From NCBI RefSeq assembly GCF_016863175.1, contig NZ_BOOJ01000007.1, positions 62,001 to 126,000 on the forward strand: a DNA stretch of 64,000 bases, given 5' to 3'. Under the pieces are notes generated by a model. It was not told where the DNA came from. It ran no database searches and worked only from the letters and a program-made list of their open reading frames with translations. The position numbers and the translations under genes are program-made. Below, in pieces: positions 24,956-33,121 of this stretch (positions within the stretch are counted from its first letter, which is position 1; each line of letters opens with the position of its first letter). The DNA is from Paraplanobispora siamensis. GTDB lineage: Bacteria > Actinomycetota > Actinomycetes > Streptosporangiales > Streptosporangiaceae.

Positions 24956-25789
24956 ATGCACACCTTCACCGTCACGGCGGAGAACACCTCCCTGGCCTGG
25001 ATCGCTGCCTGCCGGGCGCTGGATGTGGCCGCCAACCAGCGTCACCACGGCTTCCACACGGTGGTGCGCATCGCCGATGCCGCCGCCGAGAACGTCCACG
25101 TGCGCGCCGACTTCGATCAGATGCGCGAACGGTGCGGCTATGCGCCCATCGAGACGGTCGCCAACACCATCTTCCCCGCCCGGTTGGCCGCCACCAGTTC
25201 CTCTCCTGAAGAGCTGGTGCGCCGCTATGGGGAGATGTATGAGCGGCTGCGACGCATAGACCAGGGAAATCGGTATGGAACCTACTTCGGCCGTATCGTG
25301 GCCTATCCCACCCACAAGGGACCCATTGACCAGCTCACCGCCGTGATCGCTCGGATCCGTCGACAGGCCGCGGGTAGGGGGCCGATGAGCGCCGCCTATG
25401 AGATGGATGTGGCCCACCCCGATGACGCCACCCATCCGGAGGATCTAGCCGGTCCCGCTGGCCTAGAGTCAGGCCAAGACACCTGGTCGACGCCGGTCCA
25501 CATCGCCGGTACCGACAATGGCTACCGTGGCTTCCCCTGCTTGAGCCACTGCTCCTTTCAGCTGGAGCACGGAAGCGTGCTGCACGCGGTGGCCCTGTAT
25601 CGCAGCCATTACATGGTGGACCGCGCCTACGGCAACTACCTGGGCCTGGGACGCCTGCTGGCCTACATGGCCCAGCAGGCGCAGGTACAGCCGGGCAGCC
25701 TGACGGTCATCGCCGGCCACGCCCAGATCGAAAAGGACCTCCGCGCCATCCGCCCGCTCATCGCCGAGCAGGCACAACTGTCGCTCTGA
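24956..25789 (+). CDS. Thymidylate-synthase-fold enzyme, divergent (pyrimidine hydroxymethylase-like)
   Basis: This encodes 277 residues; the ATG at 24956 has GGAG at good spacing. The C-terminal half aligns with the thymidylate synthase core: the nucleophile region FPCLSH with Cys195, YRS with Arg216 (phosphate-binding RS), YGNY with Asn227 (base recognition), then LLAYMAQQAQVQPGSLTVIAGH. The synthase motif GDAHIY reads GHAQIE (254-259), so the His and Tyr that contact the sugar are lost. That suggests a nonstandard nucleotide substrate, as in the dUMP/dCMP hydroxymethylases of phages. Assigned by motif reading; the exact reaction is unknown. Confidence 0.68.
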   Translation: MHTFTVTAENTSLAWIAACRALDVAANQRHHGFHTVVRIADAAAENVHVRADFDQMRERCGYAPIETVANTIFPARLAATSSSPEELVRRYGEMYERLRRIDQGNRYGTYFGRIVAYPTHKGPIDQLTAVIARIRRQAAGRGPMSAAYEMDVAHPDDATHPEDLAGPAGLESGQDTWSTPVHIAGTDNGYRGFPCLSHCSFQLEHGSVLHAVALYRSHYMVDRAYGNYLGLGRLLAYMAQQAQVQPGSLTVIAGHAQIEKDLRAIRPLIAEQAQLSL

Positions 25790-25811
25790 TCGCCGGCACG
25801 GGCCGGAATGC

Positions 25812-26846
25812 TCAGGCCGGCTGAAGCGCCGAGGCATTGATGCCCCACCTGGGCGGGAACCATGCGGTCAAGACAGCGGGGTCCGCCCGGTACAGCTGCT
25901 TGATCCGGCTGCGCCCGCTGATACCGGCGATCTCTGGATGCACCACGCGTGCGTACTTGTCGACCTCGCAGAACAGATTCTGGCAGTCGATCAACTGCAA
26001 GGAGCGGCCCCGCAGCCCCGTGAACTGGAGTCCAAGGCGATTGAAGTGCTCCTGCTGTGTATCGGCCATATACCGGATCACTTCGGCCTCAATGCCGCTG
26101 GCGGCAGGGCCGAAGCACTTGCGGATGCCGTCGCGGGCTCCGGGGCCCGGAACAACGAAGTCCATCTCTGAGAAAGACAGCTGCGCCGCGTAGTTCAGGT
26201 CGATCAAGTACTGATAAGCCAGGAACGGACCGATGGTCGGGAAGTCCAGCAGCACCTCATAGGCCGCGCGCATGGAGGCAGAGTGCTGGATCCGCTCCGG
26301 CGCTCTTCGGCTCATCATCAGCTCGATGAGCCGAAGATGATTGCTGTGCTTGCGCTGCTCTCCCAGCGCTGGCGGGGGAGTGATGTAGGCCGCCGAATAC
26401 AGCCGTTTGCCCGCCGCAAACGCCGTCGACAGCACGCGATCCAGTGCCCGGAAGTTATATTCGCCCCAGGTCACCTCGCCTAAGTGCTCCTCCAGGAGCT
26501 GCCACGTTGGGATCTTGTTGAAGACCTTGAACAGCACGGTGCGGAAGAACACCTCCCGCCACTGTTGATCCCCGCGGTAGGAGACCTGACCGATCAAGTA
26601 CTGGCTGACCCGGTCTGCAGCGCGGAAGCAGTTTGTGAAGCGATGCTGCGCCAGCACCGGATCCGAGGGTGCGGGTGGCGCTTCACCCAGCCGTGCCAGG
26701 TAGACCTGTTGCCGGGCTGCAGCAAAACGCCAGTACGTGTCGAATACCGGCGTAGGGTGCAGCGTGCGCCCGGCGATCCTTACGGCATCAGGCGGTCGGC
26801 TGTCTCGTGCCTGAGGTCGGGGTGGGGCTTGCAGCATGCTCACCAT
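25812..26846 (-). CDS. HMUDK-helical-domain protein (nucleotide kinase domain-containing)
   Basis: This encodes 344 residues. Motifs such as PVFDTYWRFAAARQQVYLARL, DPVLAQHRFTNCFRAADRVSQYLI, FFRTVLFKVFNKIPTW and PTIGPFLAYQYLIDLNYA match the helical domain associated with 5-hydroxymethyl-dU DNA kinases and thymine pyrophosphorylases of phage base-modification systems. There is no P-loop, so it is not itself a standard kinase. The ATG at 26846 is chosen because longer forms run into the divergent gene. It converges on the TS-fold gene and is divergent from the RHH-like gene. Confidence 0.75.
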   Translation of the reverse strand: MVSMLQAPPRPQARDSRPPDAVRIAGRTLHPTPVFDTYWRFAAARQQVYLARLGEAPPAPSDPVLAQHRFTNCFRAADRVSQYLIGQVSYRGDQQWREVFFRTVLFKVFNKIPTWQLLEEHLGEVTWGEYNFRALDRVLSTAFAAGKRLYSAAYITPPPALGEQRKHSNHLRLIELMMSRRAPERIQHSASMRAAYEVLLDFPTIGPFLAYQYLIDLNYAAQLSFSEMDFVVPGPGARDGIRKCFGPAASGIEAEVIRYMADTQQEHFNRLGLQFTGLRGRSLQLIDCQNLFCEVDKYARVVHPEIAGISGRSRIKQLYRADPAVLTAWFPPRWGINASALQPA

Positions 26847-26848
26847 CC

Positions 26849-26876
26849 ATTGAATATATATTGAATATAGATCAAT
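26849..26876. promoter_or_regulatory. AT-rich operator/promoter between divergent genes
   Basis: Two direct copies of TTGAATATA (26850-26858 and 26861-26869) are followed by the inverted repeat ATTGA-n7-TCAAT (26860-26876). The segment is strikingly AT-rich in a GC-rich region and lies between the HMUDK-domain gene and the RHH-like gene. It is probably the shared promoter and the binding site of the RHH-like protein. Confidence 0.55.
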
Positions 26877-26895
26877 ATGTCTACAGGGGGCGTCG

Positions 26896-27282
26896 ATGGA
26901 ACTGCTGTGGCGCGCTCCACGCCGCAACACCCTGATCACCTGGCCCCAAGCTGTCGACGACCGTCTCGAGCGACTCCTTGCCGCCGGTCTCGCAGCCCAG
27001 GAGAACATGAGTCGTTCTCAACTGCTCGCCGCCCTTGTGGTCAACGCAGAAGTCTCACCGGAGCACGTCGCCGCCTTGGTACGGGCATATCGCAGCATGA
27101 GTGCGGATGCTCTGGATGACACGCCAAGTTCTGGTGCCGTCCAGGATTGGCCAACGGTCCGCCATCCGGGCCCGCGCCGGAAGGTAGGCCGCCGCAAGCC
27201 GCATTCCGATGTCCAGAAAGCGAGGGGCAACCGCGACATCGGTGATTCCCGCGAGCTGGGCAGCCGTGATGTCTCCGACTGA
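26896..27282 (+). CDS. Ribbon-helix-helix-like small DNA-binding protein
   Basis: This encodes 128 residues. LITWPQAVDDRLERLLAAGLAAQENMSRSQLLAALVV resembles a ribbon-helix-helix domain, with a strand followed by two helices. The C-terminal 50 residues are basic and unstructured-looking. The adjacent AT-rich repeats suggest autoregulation and control of the divergent HMUDK-domain gene. Moderately sure it is coding; the family assignment is tentative. Confidence 0.6.
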   Translation: MELLWRAPRRNTLITWPQAVDDRLERLLAAGLAAQENMSRSQLLAALVVNAEVSPEHVAALVRAYRSMSADALDDTPSSGAVQDWPTVRHPGPRRKVGRRKPHSDVQKARGNRDIGDSRELGSRDVSD

Positions 27283-27423
27283 ACCCGCTCATGAATCAAC
27301 TTCACCCATGATCAGTCTTCGATCTTTCCCCAGGGATGGTCGTCCCGGAAATGGCGTTTTCAGGAGGCTCCAGACGACGTAAGTGAACATGAAGAAGCGA
27401 CCTTGGATCTTCTCGGTCGTTGG

Positions 27424-28797
27424 TCAGAGCGTGCTGTCTCCGCGGGCGCGGTTCATCCGCTCGATCCAGATGTCGTCGTAGCCGGCCATGCATCGGTGGT
27501 AGATCCGCTGCAGCACCTCAACGCTGTGCCCGGCCCATTCGGCGACCTGCGCCGCTGGCACACCGGCTGATAGTCGCCAGGTGACCCCGGCGTGGCGCAG
27601 GTCGTACGGCGTGCCCATCAGTGGGGAGGGGAGCTGTTCCGGAGTGAGCGTCAGCTCACGGGCCTTCTTCCACAAGCGCGCGTAGGCGGACTTGGGCACT
27701 GGACGGCCGCTCTCGGAGCGAAACAGGCGCCTGTCGGCGGCCACCCCGAAACGTTCGATGTGCCCGCGTAGCAGCGCCACCAGCTCCGGCGGGATCGGCA
27801 CCACCCGGACGGTCTTCTTCGACCGCCCCTTCAATCCGCGCTCGTCGTGCAGCAGTCCGGTGTCGGTGTAGTCCTTTCCCACCTCAGGTTGGGAAGCCTC
27901 CAAGATGAGCTTGCCCCAGCCGTCTTCAGGCAGATGGCAGTCGGCTCGCCGGAGCCGGCCCACCTCGGCCGGGCGCATCATCGCGTAGTACATGCAGCCG
28001 AAGAAGGCCACGAACCGCGGACCCTGGCGGCGGCCCACATACGAGCACATGATCAGCGCCTCGGCGATCTGGCGGGGGTTGCCCACAGCACGCGGGTCGA
28101 TCGCGTCGTCAACCTCCGGCTGGCTCCATTCCATCCGCAGTGCCGGCGCATCCAGCGGATTGTCTGCCAGCCGCCCTTGGTTCACCGCATAGCGCAGCGC
28201 GTTGTAGAACACCCGGCGGCGCCGCCGGTAGTACTCCGGTGCCGCTGCCGTGCCGTCCAGCAGCGAAGCACATGCGGTGAGCGCCCGGCCTGTCACATCG
28301 TGCTCGGCTAGCGAGGTGATCGGCAGGGACGCCTTGCGCAGCCACTTCAGCGTCGCGATTACTTCTTCGGGCTGGTCGATCTCCTTGCGTGAGGGAATGA
28401 AGGCCCACCGCAGCGCGTCACGTAGTTCTTCGATCGAGGGCGTCCCCCGCATCTCGCGCACCAGCGCCGGGGTCACCGCCACCATGCTCTCCACCAGCGA
28501 GCGGCGGGAGTTCGCGGCTGCCTTCGGCCACTTCTTGGCCACATAGTCCAGGGCGTGCTCGAACCAGGTGATGGATTGCTGCTCGCGGTGCATCGAGGTG
28601 GGCAGGCCGGTCTCGGTGTCGAAGGCCTCGCCGGCGCGGGCGGCGGCGATGAGCTTGGCGCGGAAGGAGTCGGCCAGGCCGCTGGTGACGAACGGGCTGT
28701 TGAACGCCCGGTCGGCTACCACCCAGCGCACGATGTACGGCCGGCGCCGCCCCTTACGTGTCTGGATCTTCCAGAAGCGGACGTCGTAGCTTTTCAC
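27424..28797 (-). CDS. Tyrosine-type site-specific integrase of the AICE
   Basis: This encodes 457 residues from a GTG overlapping the excisionase stop (GTGA). It has an N-terminal arm-binding region, a SAM-like core-binding domain, then the catalytic domain with MMRPAEVGRLRR (first Arg), YDLRHAGVTWRL (the box II His-x-x-Arg region, here Arg-His with Thr) and AGHSVEVLQRIYHR containing the nucleophilic Tyr. It recombines attP with the tRNA-Arg attB. Confidence 0.95.
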   Translation of the reverse strand: MKSYDVRFWKIQTRKGRRRPYIVRWVVADRAFNSPFVTSGLADSFRAKLIAAARAGEAFDTETGLPTSMHREQQSITWFEHALDYVAKKWPKAAANSRRSLVESMVAVTPALVREMRGTPSIEELRDALRWAFIPSRKEIDQPEEVIATLKWLRKASLPITSLAEHDVTGRALTACASLLDGTAAAPEYYRRRRRVFYNALRYAVNQGRLADNPLDAPALRMEWSQPEVDDAIDPRAVGNPRQIAEALIMCSYVGRRQGPRFVAFFGCMYYAMMRPAEVGRLRRADCHLPEDGWGKLILEASQPEVGKDYTDTGLLHDERGLKGRSKKTVRVVPIPPELVALLRGHIERFGVAADRRLFRSESGRPVPKSAYARLWKKARELTLTPEQLPSPLMGTPYDLRHAGVTWRLSAGVPAAQVAEWAGHSVEVLQRIYHRCMAGYDDIWIERMNRARGDSTL

Positions 28798-29003
28798 GCG
28801 CTCTCCTGGGTCTCCAGCCAGGCATCCAGCCAGTCGCGGCGGATGCGGATGGGGCCATTGCGGGCCAGCCGTACGGCCTTGGGGCCCGTGCGGTTGGCGC
28901 GCCAGCGATCCCAGGCCCGGCGGGAGACGCGCAGCTCGCGGCAGACCTCCTCGACGGTCAGCCATTCATGCCTGGTCGATTTCGGCGTGCGGTTGGTGGC
29001 CAT
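28794..29003 (-). CDS. Excisionase (MerR-like winged helix)
   Basis: This encodes 69 residues. WLTVEEVCRELRVSRRAWDRWRANRTGPKAVRLARNGPIRIRRDWLDAWL is the compact HTH of AICE and phage excisionases. The ATG at 29003 has AAGGAG at good spacing; the in-frame start at 29021 would place that site inside the gene. Its stop overlaps the integrase GTG, so the two are co-translated. Confidence 0.92.
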   Translation of the reverse strand: MATNRTPKSTRHEWLTVEEVCRELRVSRRAWDRWRANRTGPKAVRLARNGPIRIRRDWLDAWLETQESA

Positions 29004-29033
29004 GACGAGGGACTCCTTCACAAAAGGCCGGAC

Positions 29034-30095
29034 TCAGCGCATCGGCATCGAAGGCGGTGACAGGGGGGCACGAACACCCCGCAGCAGAGCGCGGTGGACG
29101 ATCCGGATGGCCAGGCGGGTGGGCAGGCCGCTGGCCTCGCCAGCGGTGATGAGATGGGCGCTCACCTGGTGTTCGGGAAGGCCGGACCAGGCCAGCAGGC
29201 CGCCGGCGTGGTAGGCCAGGGCCGATAGGGCGCGCTGGCGGCCGTCGGTCAGGGTCGCCAGATGGGCGGCGCCACGGCTCAGGACGGTGGTCAGGTAGGC
29301 GGCCGGGGCGCCGTCACAGCGTTCGCGCCGGAGGGTGGGGGAGAGACGAGGCTGGATGGGGGCGGGGGCAGTAACGCGGAGGACTTCGTGGGCCAGCCAC
29401 TCGGGCAGGCGGCCGGGAGATGCCGGGTCGCCGGAGCGGAGGTGGTAGGTGCCGGTGCTGGTGGTGGCGCCTGGGGCGAGGCCGTAGTTCCAGCCGGCTT
29501 TGATGTCGATCTGCCAGCCCAGTTTTCCCAAGGCCTGTCGGAGGTTGGCTGTGGGCGCGCGGTACCACAGGTGCCGGCCGCCGCTGGGAGTGGTCGCCAC
29601 GACGGGCTGATGTTCGGGGATGGCCGGCCAGGGGTGAACTCCACCGCGCACGCGGGCGAGCAGGGCCAGGGTGTGCAGGCCGGTGCGGATGCGGGCCGGC
29701 TCGGCAAGGGCGGGGTCGCCGGTCAGGTCGATGCCGGGCAACAGCCCAGTGGCCGGATCGGCTGGGAGCGGATCGTCATGGGCGTCTAGATCCAGCAGGA
29801 TCAGTCCGGAAGGGCCGGCGGCCACACCGGGTACGGCATCGGGTTGGCGCTGCCACCAGGTGCTTAGGCGGGCCGGGTCGGTGGTGGCGGCGCGCACGCC
29901 GTGGCACCAGCGTCCGGCCGGCAGGCACGGGCAGGTCTCGATGGGATGCGTACTGCCGGGCCGGGCGGTGCTGTGACAGCGCGAGCAGTTGGCCAGGGGG
30001 CGTTTGCTGGTCGCCGACAGCGGCACGATGTGCCAGCCCACAGCGGCCAGATACAGGGCCAGCTCCAGCGAGGCGGCCGGTAAGGGGGTAGACAT
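29034..30095 (-). CDS. Bifunctional DNA primase/polymerase (prim-pol) replication protein
   Basis: This encodes 353 residues; GGGAGA precedes the ATG. The N-terminus ALYLAAVGWHIVPLSATSKRPLANC, the metal-binding LILLDLDAHDD and the later TTPSGGRHLWYRAP match the AEP-type prim-pol domain. A Cys cluster (CSRCHSTARPGSTHPIETCPC) near residue 40 is likely a zinc site. Prim-pol proteins serve as one type of AICE replication initiator. The repeat cluster upstream (30300-30477) is its likely target. Confidence 0.9.
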   Translation of the reverse strand: MSTPLPAASLELALYLAAVGWHIVPLSATSKRPLANCSRCHSTARPGSTHPIETCPCLPAGRWCHGVRAATTDPARLSTWWQRQPDAVPGVAAGPSGLILLDLDAHDDPLPADPATGLLPGIDLTGDPALAEPARIRTGLHTLALLARVRGGVHPWPAIPEHQPVVATTPSGGRHLWYRAPTANLRQALGKLGWQIDIKAGWNYGLAPGATTSTGTYHLRSGDPASPGRLPEWLAHEVLRVTAPAPIQPRLSPTLRRERCDGAPAAYLTTVLSRGAAHLATLTDGRQRALSALAYHAGGLLAWSGLPEHQVSAHLITAGEASGLPTRLAIRIVHRALLRGVRAPLSPPSMPMR

Positions 30096-30299
30096 CAGGG
30101 TTCTCCCGGATCGATGGATGCGCAGTACGAGGGGCAGCGGGGGATGCCTCCACGTCTGGTCGGCGGCAAGGTGACGGGCCGCACCCGGGCTGAGGGATCG
30201 CATGACTCGGCGGTGGCCGATCACCTGCCGCGGTGGATGGGGAGGGAGGCATCCCCCGCTGCCGCGCGGTGTGTGGAATATGAGAAAGCGCGGCGAATC

Positions 30300-30477
30300 G
30301 TTGTCCGGTTGTCCCAATCACACGTTGACCTGCGCAAACGGTGGGACAATGAGTTGTCCTTCTCTTGTCCGCAGACGTCCCTCTCCGCATTGATCTTGGG
30401 ACAACGGGGACAACTGGGGACAAGCCGTTGTCCCACTGTTCGTGCAGGTCAGATGAGGGTTGGGACAACCGGACAAC
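30300..30477. repeat. Iteron-like GGGACAAC/GTTGTCCC cluster, candidate replication origin
   Basis: About eleven copies of the core GGACAA or its complement occur in 178 bp, including starts at 30300, 30308, 30343, 30353, 30364, 30398, 30407, 30417, 30427, 30462 and 30471. Several are paired inversely. The cluster lies in the only long gap of the replication operon, between the prim-pol gene and the ATPase gene. Such dense short repeats are typical of initiator-binding origins. No coding ORF is credible here. Confidence 0.65.
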
Positions 30478-30516
30478 GATTGCTTCTCTTTTCCAATCTG
30501 AAAAAGAGAAGCTGAT

Positions 30517-32034
30517 CTACTGATCTAGGCCGACCGTGTGCTTGATCACGTGGACGAAGCGCTGGGCGCCGCTTTTGCGGCGGCGGATGTCCACCCCGAC
30601 CTTGCGCAGGGACGGGGCCACCTCGGTCAGCCGGGTACCGAGGGTGCGCACATTGCCGGGCAATTCGCCGACGGGCAGGCCGTGCTCGATGCAGGTGCGC
30701 TGCAGACCGACCAGCAGCTGGGCGGTGCTGTCCTCCCACGGCGTGGGACCGGTGAACAGATACAGCGCCCGGGCCAGGGTGTTGCCCTCGATGATGCTCA
30801 TCCCTAGAGCGGCGATGCGGGCCCGGTAGGTGGCCAGGGTGCTCCAGCCGGTCACGGTATCCAGGGCGGCCAGCACGCGGGCGAAGTCGGCCATCCGCGG
30901 CAGGTCGCTCACCTCCACGGCCGGCAGCGCAGCCAGCACGCCGGACACCAGATCCAAGACCGCGCCCAACGCCTCCGGCAGCACCTGCTCGCGTACGGCC
31001 CGCACGTGGGTTTCGGGCAAGCGCACATCCAGTACCTCGGGCTCGACCAGCAGCATGCGATCGACCAGGTCACCGGCCAGCGGGGCCTTGAATCCGATGG
31101 TGGTCATCGCGATCACCCGCTGGAAGGCGAAGACGGTGATGTCTTCATCGGAGTGCAGTACCCGTTGCAGGACGGCATCGCCGGTCACTCCCTTGCACAA
31201 CGAGTTGGACAGCCAGTCGGGAATGTCGGTGACGTTGTCGAAGGAGAACGCCCAAGAAGCGCGGGCGAAGATGGCCCATTCGCGCTGGCTGGCCGGGGGT
31301 TCGCGATCAGCGGCCGGCTGCGGGTCGATCAACAGCAGCAGGCAGCGGATCAGGTTGGATTTGGCGGTGCCCTGCTCGCCCTGGATGAGCAGGATCGGGT
31401 GCGGGATGTCGATCAGATAGGCGGCCACCACCCAGGCGATGGCCAGGCGCCAGTCCTCCTCCGACAGGTTGATCAAGGCGCGCAGGCCGTCCAGGCTTCC
31501 GCCGCGGGCCGGAGTGACCAAGGGGTGGGTCAGTTCCGAGCGGCGGAAGATGACCGGCGCGGTGGGTTCGGTGCGCCAGCCGCCGGGCGTGATGACGATT
31601 GCCTCGCCGGTCTCGGTGCCCATGTCCACCACCACGCTGTCTTCATGGCGGGCCATGCGTAAGAACACCGGTTCGGGATCGAGTTCGCCGGCCTCGCCGG
31701 CCAGCACGTTGAGCGCATCGGACAGCTCGGCGCCGGAGGCTACCTCGCCGGTGCGGCGAAACAGGGAGGTGGCCAGCTTGGCGCGCAATCCGGAGCCGCC
31801 CTTGGCGGCCAGCGGTACGGCCAGGGCCGGACCGAGCCGGGGGACGGCGTAGCTGCGGCCGTCATCGGCGCGGATCAGGCGGTAGGTGTCTTCGGCCATC
31901 TGCACCAGTACCTGGGCCAGTTTGGTCTTGCCCGACCCGGTGGCCGCATCCGGGCCATCGGGGTCGGGAATGGGGCTGCCGTCGGTGAAGCGGTCGGGGT
32001 CGTCTCCTGCCGGGTTGTGATCAGATGCCTCCAC
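30517..32034 (-). CDS. P-loop ATPase/helicase-like replication protein
   Basis: This encodes 505 residues from a GTG. A Walker A motif GEQGTAKS has Lys225, and a Walker-B-like segment (ASWAFSFDNVTDIPDWLSN) and sensor-like RVIAMTTIGF follow, consistent with an SF3/AAA-type helicase fold often annotated in AICEs simply as ATP-binding protein. It sits between the prim-pol and ssb genes, so it probably unwinds DNA during element replication. Confidence 0.82.
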   Translation of the reverse strand: MEASDHNPAGDDPDRFTDGSPIPDPDGPDAATGSGKTKLAQVLVQMAEDTYRLIRADDGRSYAVPRLGPALAVPLAAKGGSGLRAKLATSLFRRTGEVASGAELSDALNVLAGEAGELDPEPVFLRMARHEDSVVVDMGTETGEAIVITPGGWRTEPTAPVIFRRSELTHPLVTPARGGSLDGLRALINLSEEDWRLAIAWVVAAYLIDIPHPILLIQGEQGTAKSNLIRCLLLLIDPQPAADREPPASQREWAIFARASWAFSFDNVTDIPDWLSNSLCKGVTGDAVLQRVLHSDEDITVFAFQRVIAMTTIGFKAPLAGDLVDRMLLVEPEVLDVRLPETHVRAVREQVLPEALGAVLDLVSGVLAALPAVEVSDLPRMADFARVLAALDTVTGWSTLATYRARIAALGMSIIEGNTLARALYLFTGPTPWEDSTAQLLVGLQRTCIEHGLPVGELPGNVRTLGTRLTEVAPSLRKVGVDIRRRKSGAQRFVHVIKHTVGLDQ

Positions 32035-32068
32035 GTGCGAGCCTTTCGAAGTAGTGCATGAACGTCGC

Positions 32069-32098
32069 CGAAAAGGCCCCGGGCAGGGGGCCTTTTCG
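32069..32098 (-). terminator. Hairpin between ssb and the ATPase gene
   Basis: A strong stem, CGAAAAGGCCCC paired with GGGGCCTTTTCG around a short loop, lies in the 87-bp gap downstream of ssb. There is no T-run, so it may attenuate rather than end transcription, or stabilise the 3' end of the ssb message. Confidence 0.6.
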
Positions 32099-32121
32099 CA
32101 TTTCTCGGGGCGATGCGGGGA

Positions 32122-32613
32122 CTAGAAGGGCGGTTCGTCCCCGCCCCAGCCGCTGCCGGAGGAATCGGACTGCGGGCCCGGCGGCGGGGCGGCTGCGGCG
32201 GCCCACGGGTCGCTCCCGCTGACGGCGGGATGCGGAGCCTGCTCCCGGGTGGTCTTGGTGACGCGGGCGGTGGCGAACTTCAGCGATGGGCCGAGCTCGT
32301 CGACGTCGATTTCGTAGGCGGTGCGTTTGCTGCCGTCCTTGGCTTCGTAATCACGCTGTCTGAGCCGGCCGGTGACGATGACGCGCATGCCCTTGGCCAG
32401 GCTGTTGGTGGCATGCTCGGCCATCTGCCGCCAGGCGTTGCAGCGCAGGAACAGGGTGTCGCCGTCTTTCCACTGGTTGCTTTGCTGATCGAAGAGGCGG
32501 CGGGAGGCGGCCACGGTGAACGAGGCGACCGCCGTGCCGCTGGTGGTGAAACGCAGGTCGGGGTCGGCGGTCAGGTTGCCGACGATGGTGATGGAAGTGT
32601 CGCCGGAGGACAT
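32122..32613 (-). CDS. ssb: Single-stranded DNA-binding protein
   Basis: This encodes 163 residues: an OB fold ([64 protein letters not shown]), then a Pro/Ala/Gly linker and the acidic tip GGDEPPF, close to the canonical DDDIPF that recruits partners. It is an element-encoded paralogue of the host SSB and protects single-stranded DNA during replication. Confidence 0.96.
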   Translation of the reverse strand: MSSGDTSITIVGNLTADPDLRFTTSGTAVASFTVAASRRLFDQQSNQWKDGDTLFLRCNAWRQMAEHATNSLAKGMRVIVTGRLRQRDYEAKDGSKRTAYEIDVDELGPSLKFATARVTKTTREQAPHPAVSGSDPWAAAAAPPPGPQSDSSGSGWGGDEPPF

Positions 32614-32657
32614 GGCAGGGCTCCTTCATTCGGGGACGGCGAGTGCGGGATGAGGGA

Positions 32658-32921
32658 TCAGTCGTCGCGGGCGAAGCGGCGCAGTTCGCGGCCGGTACCG
32701 CCGCAGGCATCGCAGGCGCGGAAGGCGTCGGTGAAGAACCAGCCGCGGTGTTTGCCGGATCCGCGGCAGCGTCGGCAGGCCTTATAGGGATGCAGGCGCA
32801 GAGAGATGGCATAACCGGCGCCGTACAGCGCGGCCAGGCTGATCAGAACCAGCCAGCCGGGCAGCGCGCCGGCGGTCTCCTGCGGCGGCTCGGACAGGAG
32901 CGCAAAGGTCAGGGGGAGCAT
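32658..32921 (-). CDS. Small membrane protein with DnaJ-type zinc-ribbon
   Basis: This encodes 87 residues; the ATG at 32921 has AAGGA at good spacing. There is a membrane helix at about 20-42, then CRRCRGSGKHRG and CDACGGTG, two CxxCxGxG units as in DnaJ zinc fingers. Its role in the element is unknown; a membrane-tethered zinc module next to ssb and the translocase gene could dock DNA or proteins. Confidence 0.75.
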   Translation of the reverse strand: MLPLTFALLSEPPQETAGALPGWLVLISLAALYGAGYAISLRLHPYKACRRCRGSGKHRGWFFTDAFRACDACGGTGRELRRFARDD

Positions 32922-33015
32922 GGCCGGAGTCCTTTCGCAGCGCATGGCACAGCGCCCGGGCGGCGGTGATCGAGTGCCGTCCGGGTGGGAGAGTGATTAC
33001 GGAAGGTGAGGGCTG

Positions 33016-33107
33016 AACTGTCCGGCCGGGAACTGTCCTGCTGTCCTGCCGGGTCCCCTATAGGACGGCGGCAGGACAGTTCGTCCGGACAGTTGGCCAG
33101 GACAGTT
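33016..33107. repeat. Inverted GGACAGTT repeats 3' of the translocase gene, candidate clt/TRS locus
   Basis: There are two AACTGTCC copies (33016, 33031), then three GGACAGTT copies (33074, 33087, 33100), arranged as two opposed arrays around a small palindrome-like centre (GGTCCCCTATAGGAC). They end 15 bp before the translocase stop. In Streptomyces plasmids, TraB proteins bind 8-bp TRS repeats in a clt locus near the tra gene, so this is a strong positional candidate for the transfer recognition site. Confidence 0.6.
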
Positions 33108-33121
33108 GCCGGCCTCGACGG

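Noticed and set aside
22298-27282. Treating the cassette as a simple toxin-antitoxin (XRE/ImmA) locus
   Set aside because: The XRE-peptidase pair is coupled to an ACP and flanked by nucleotide enzymes, so it looks like the control part of a larger pathway. No toxin fold is seen.
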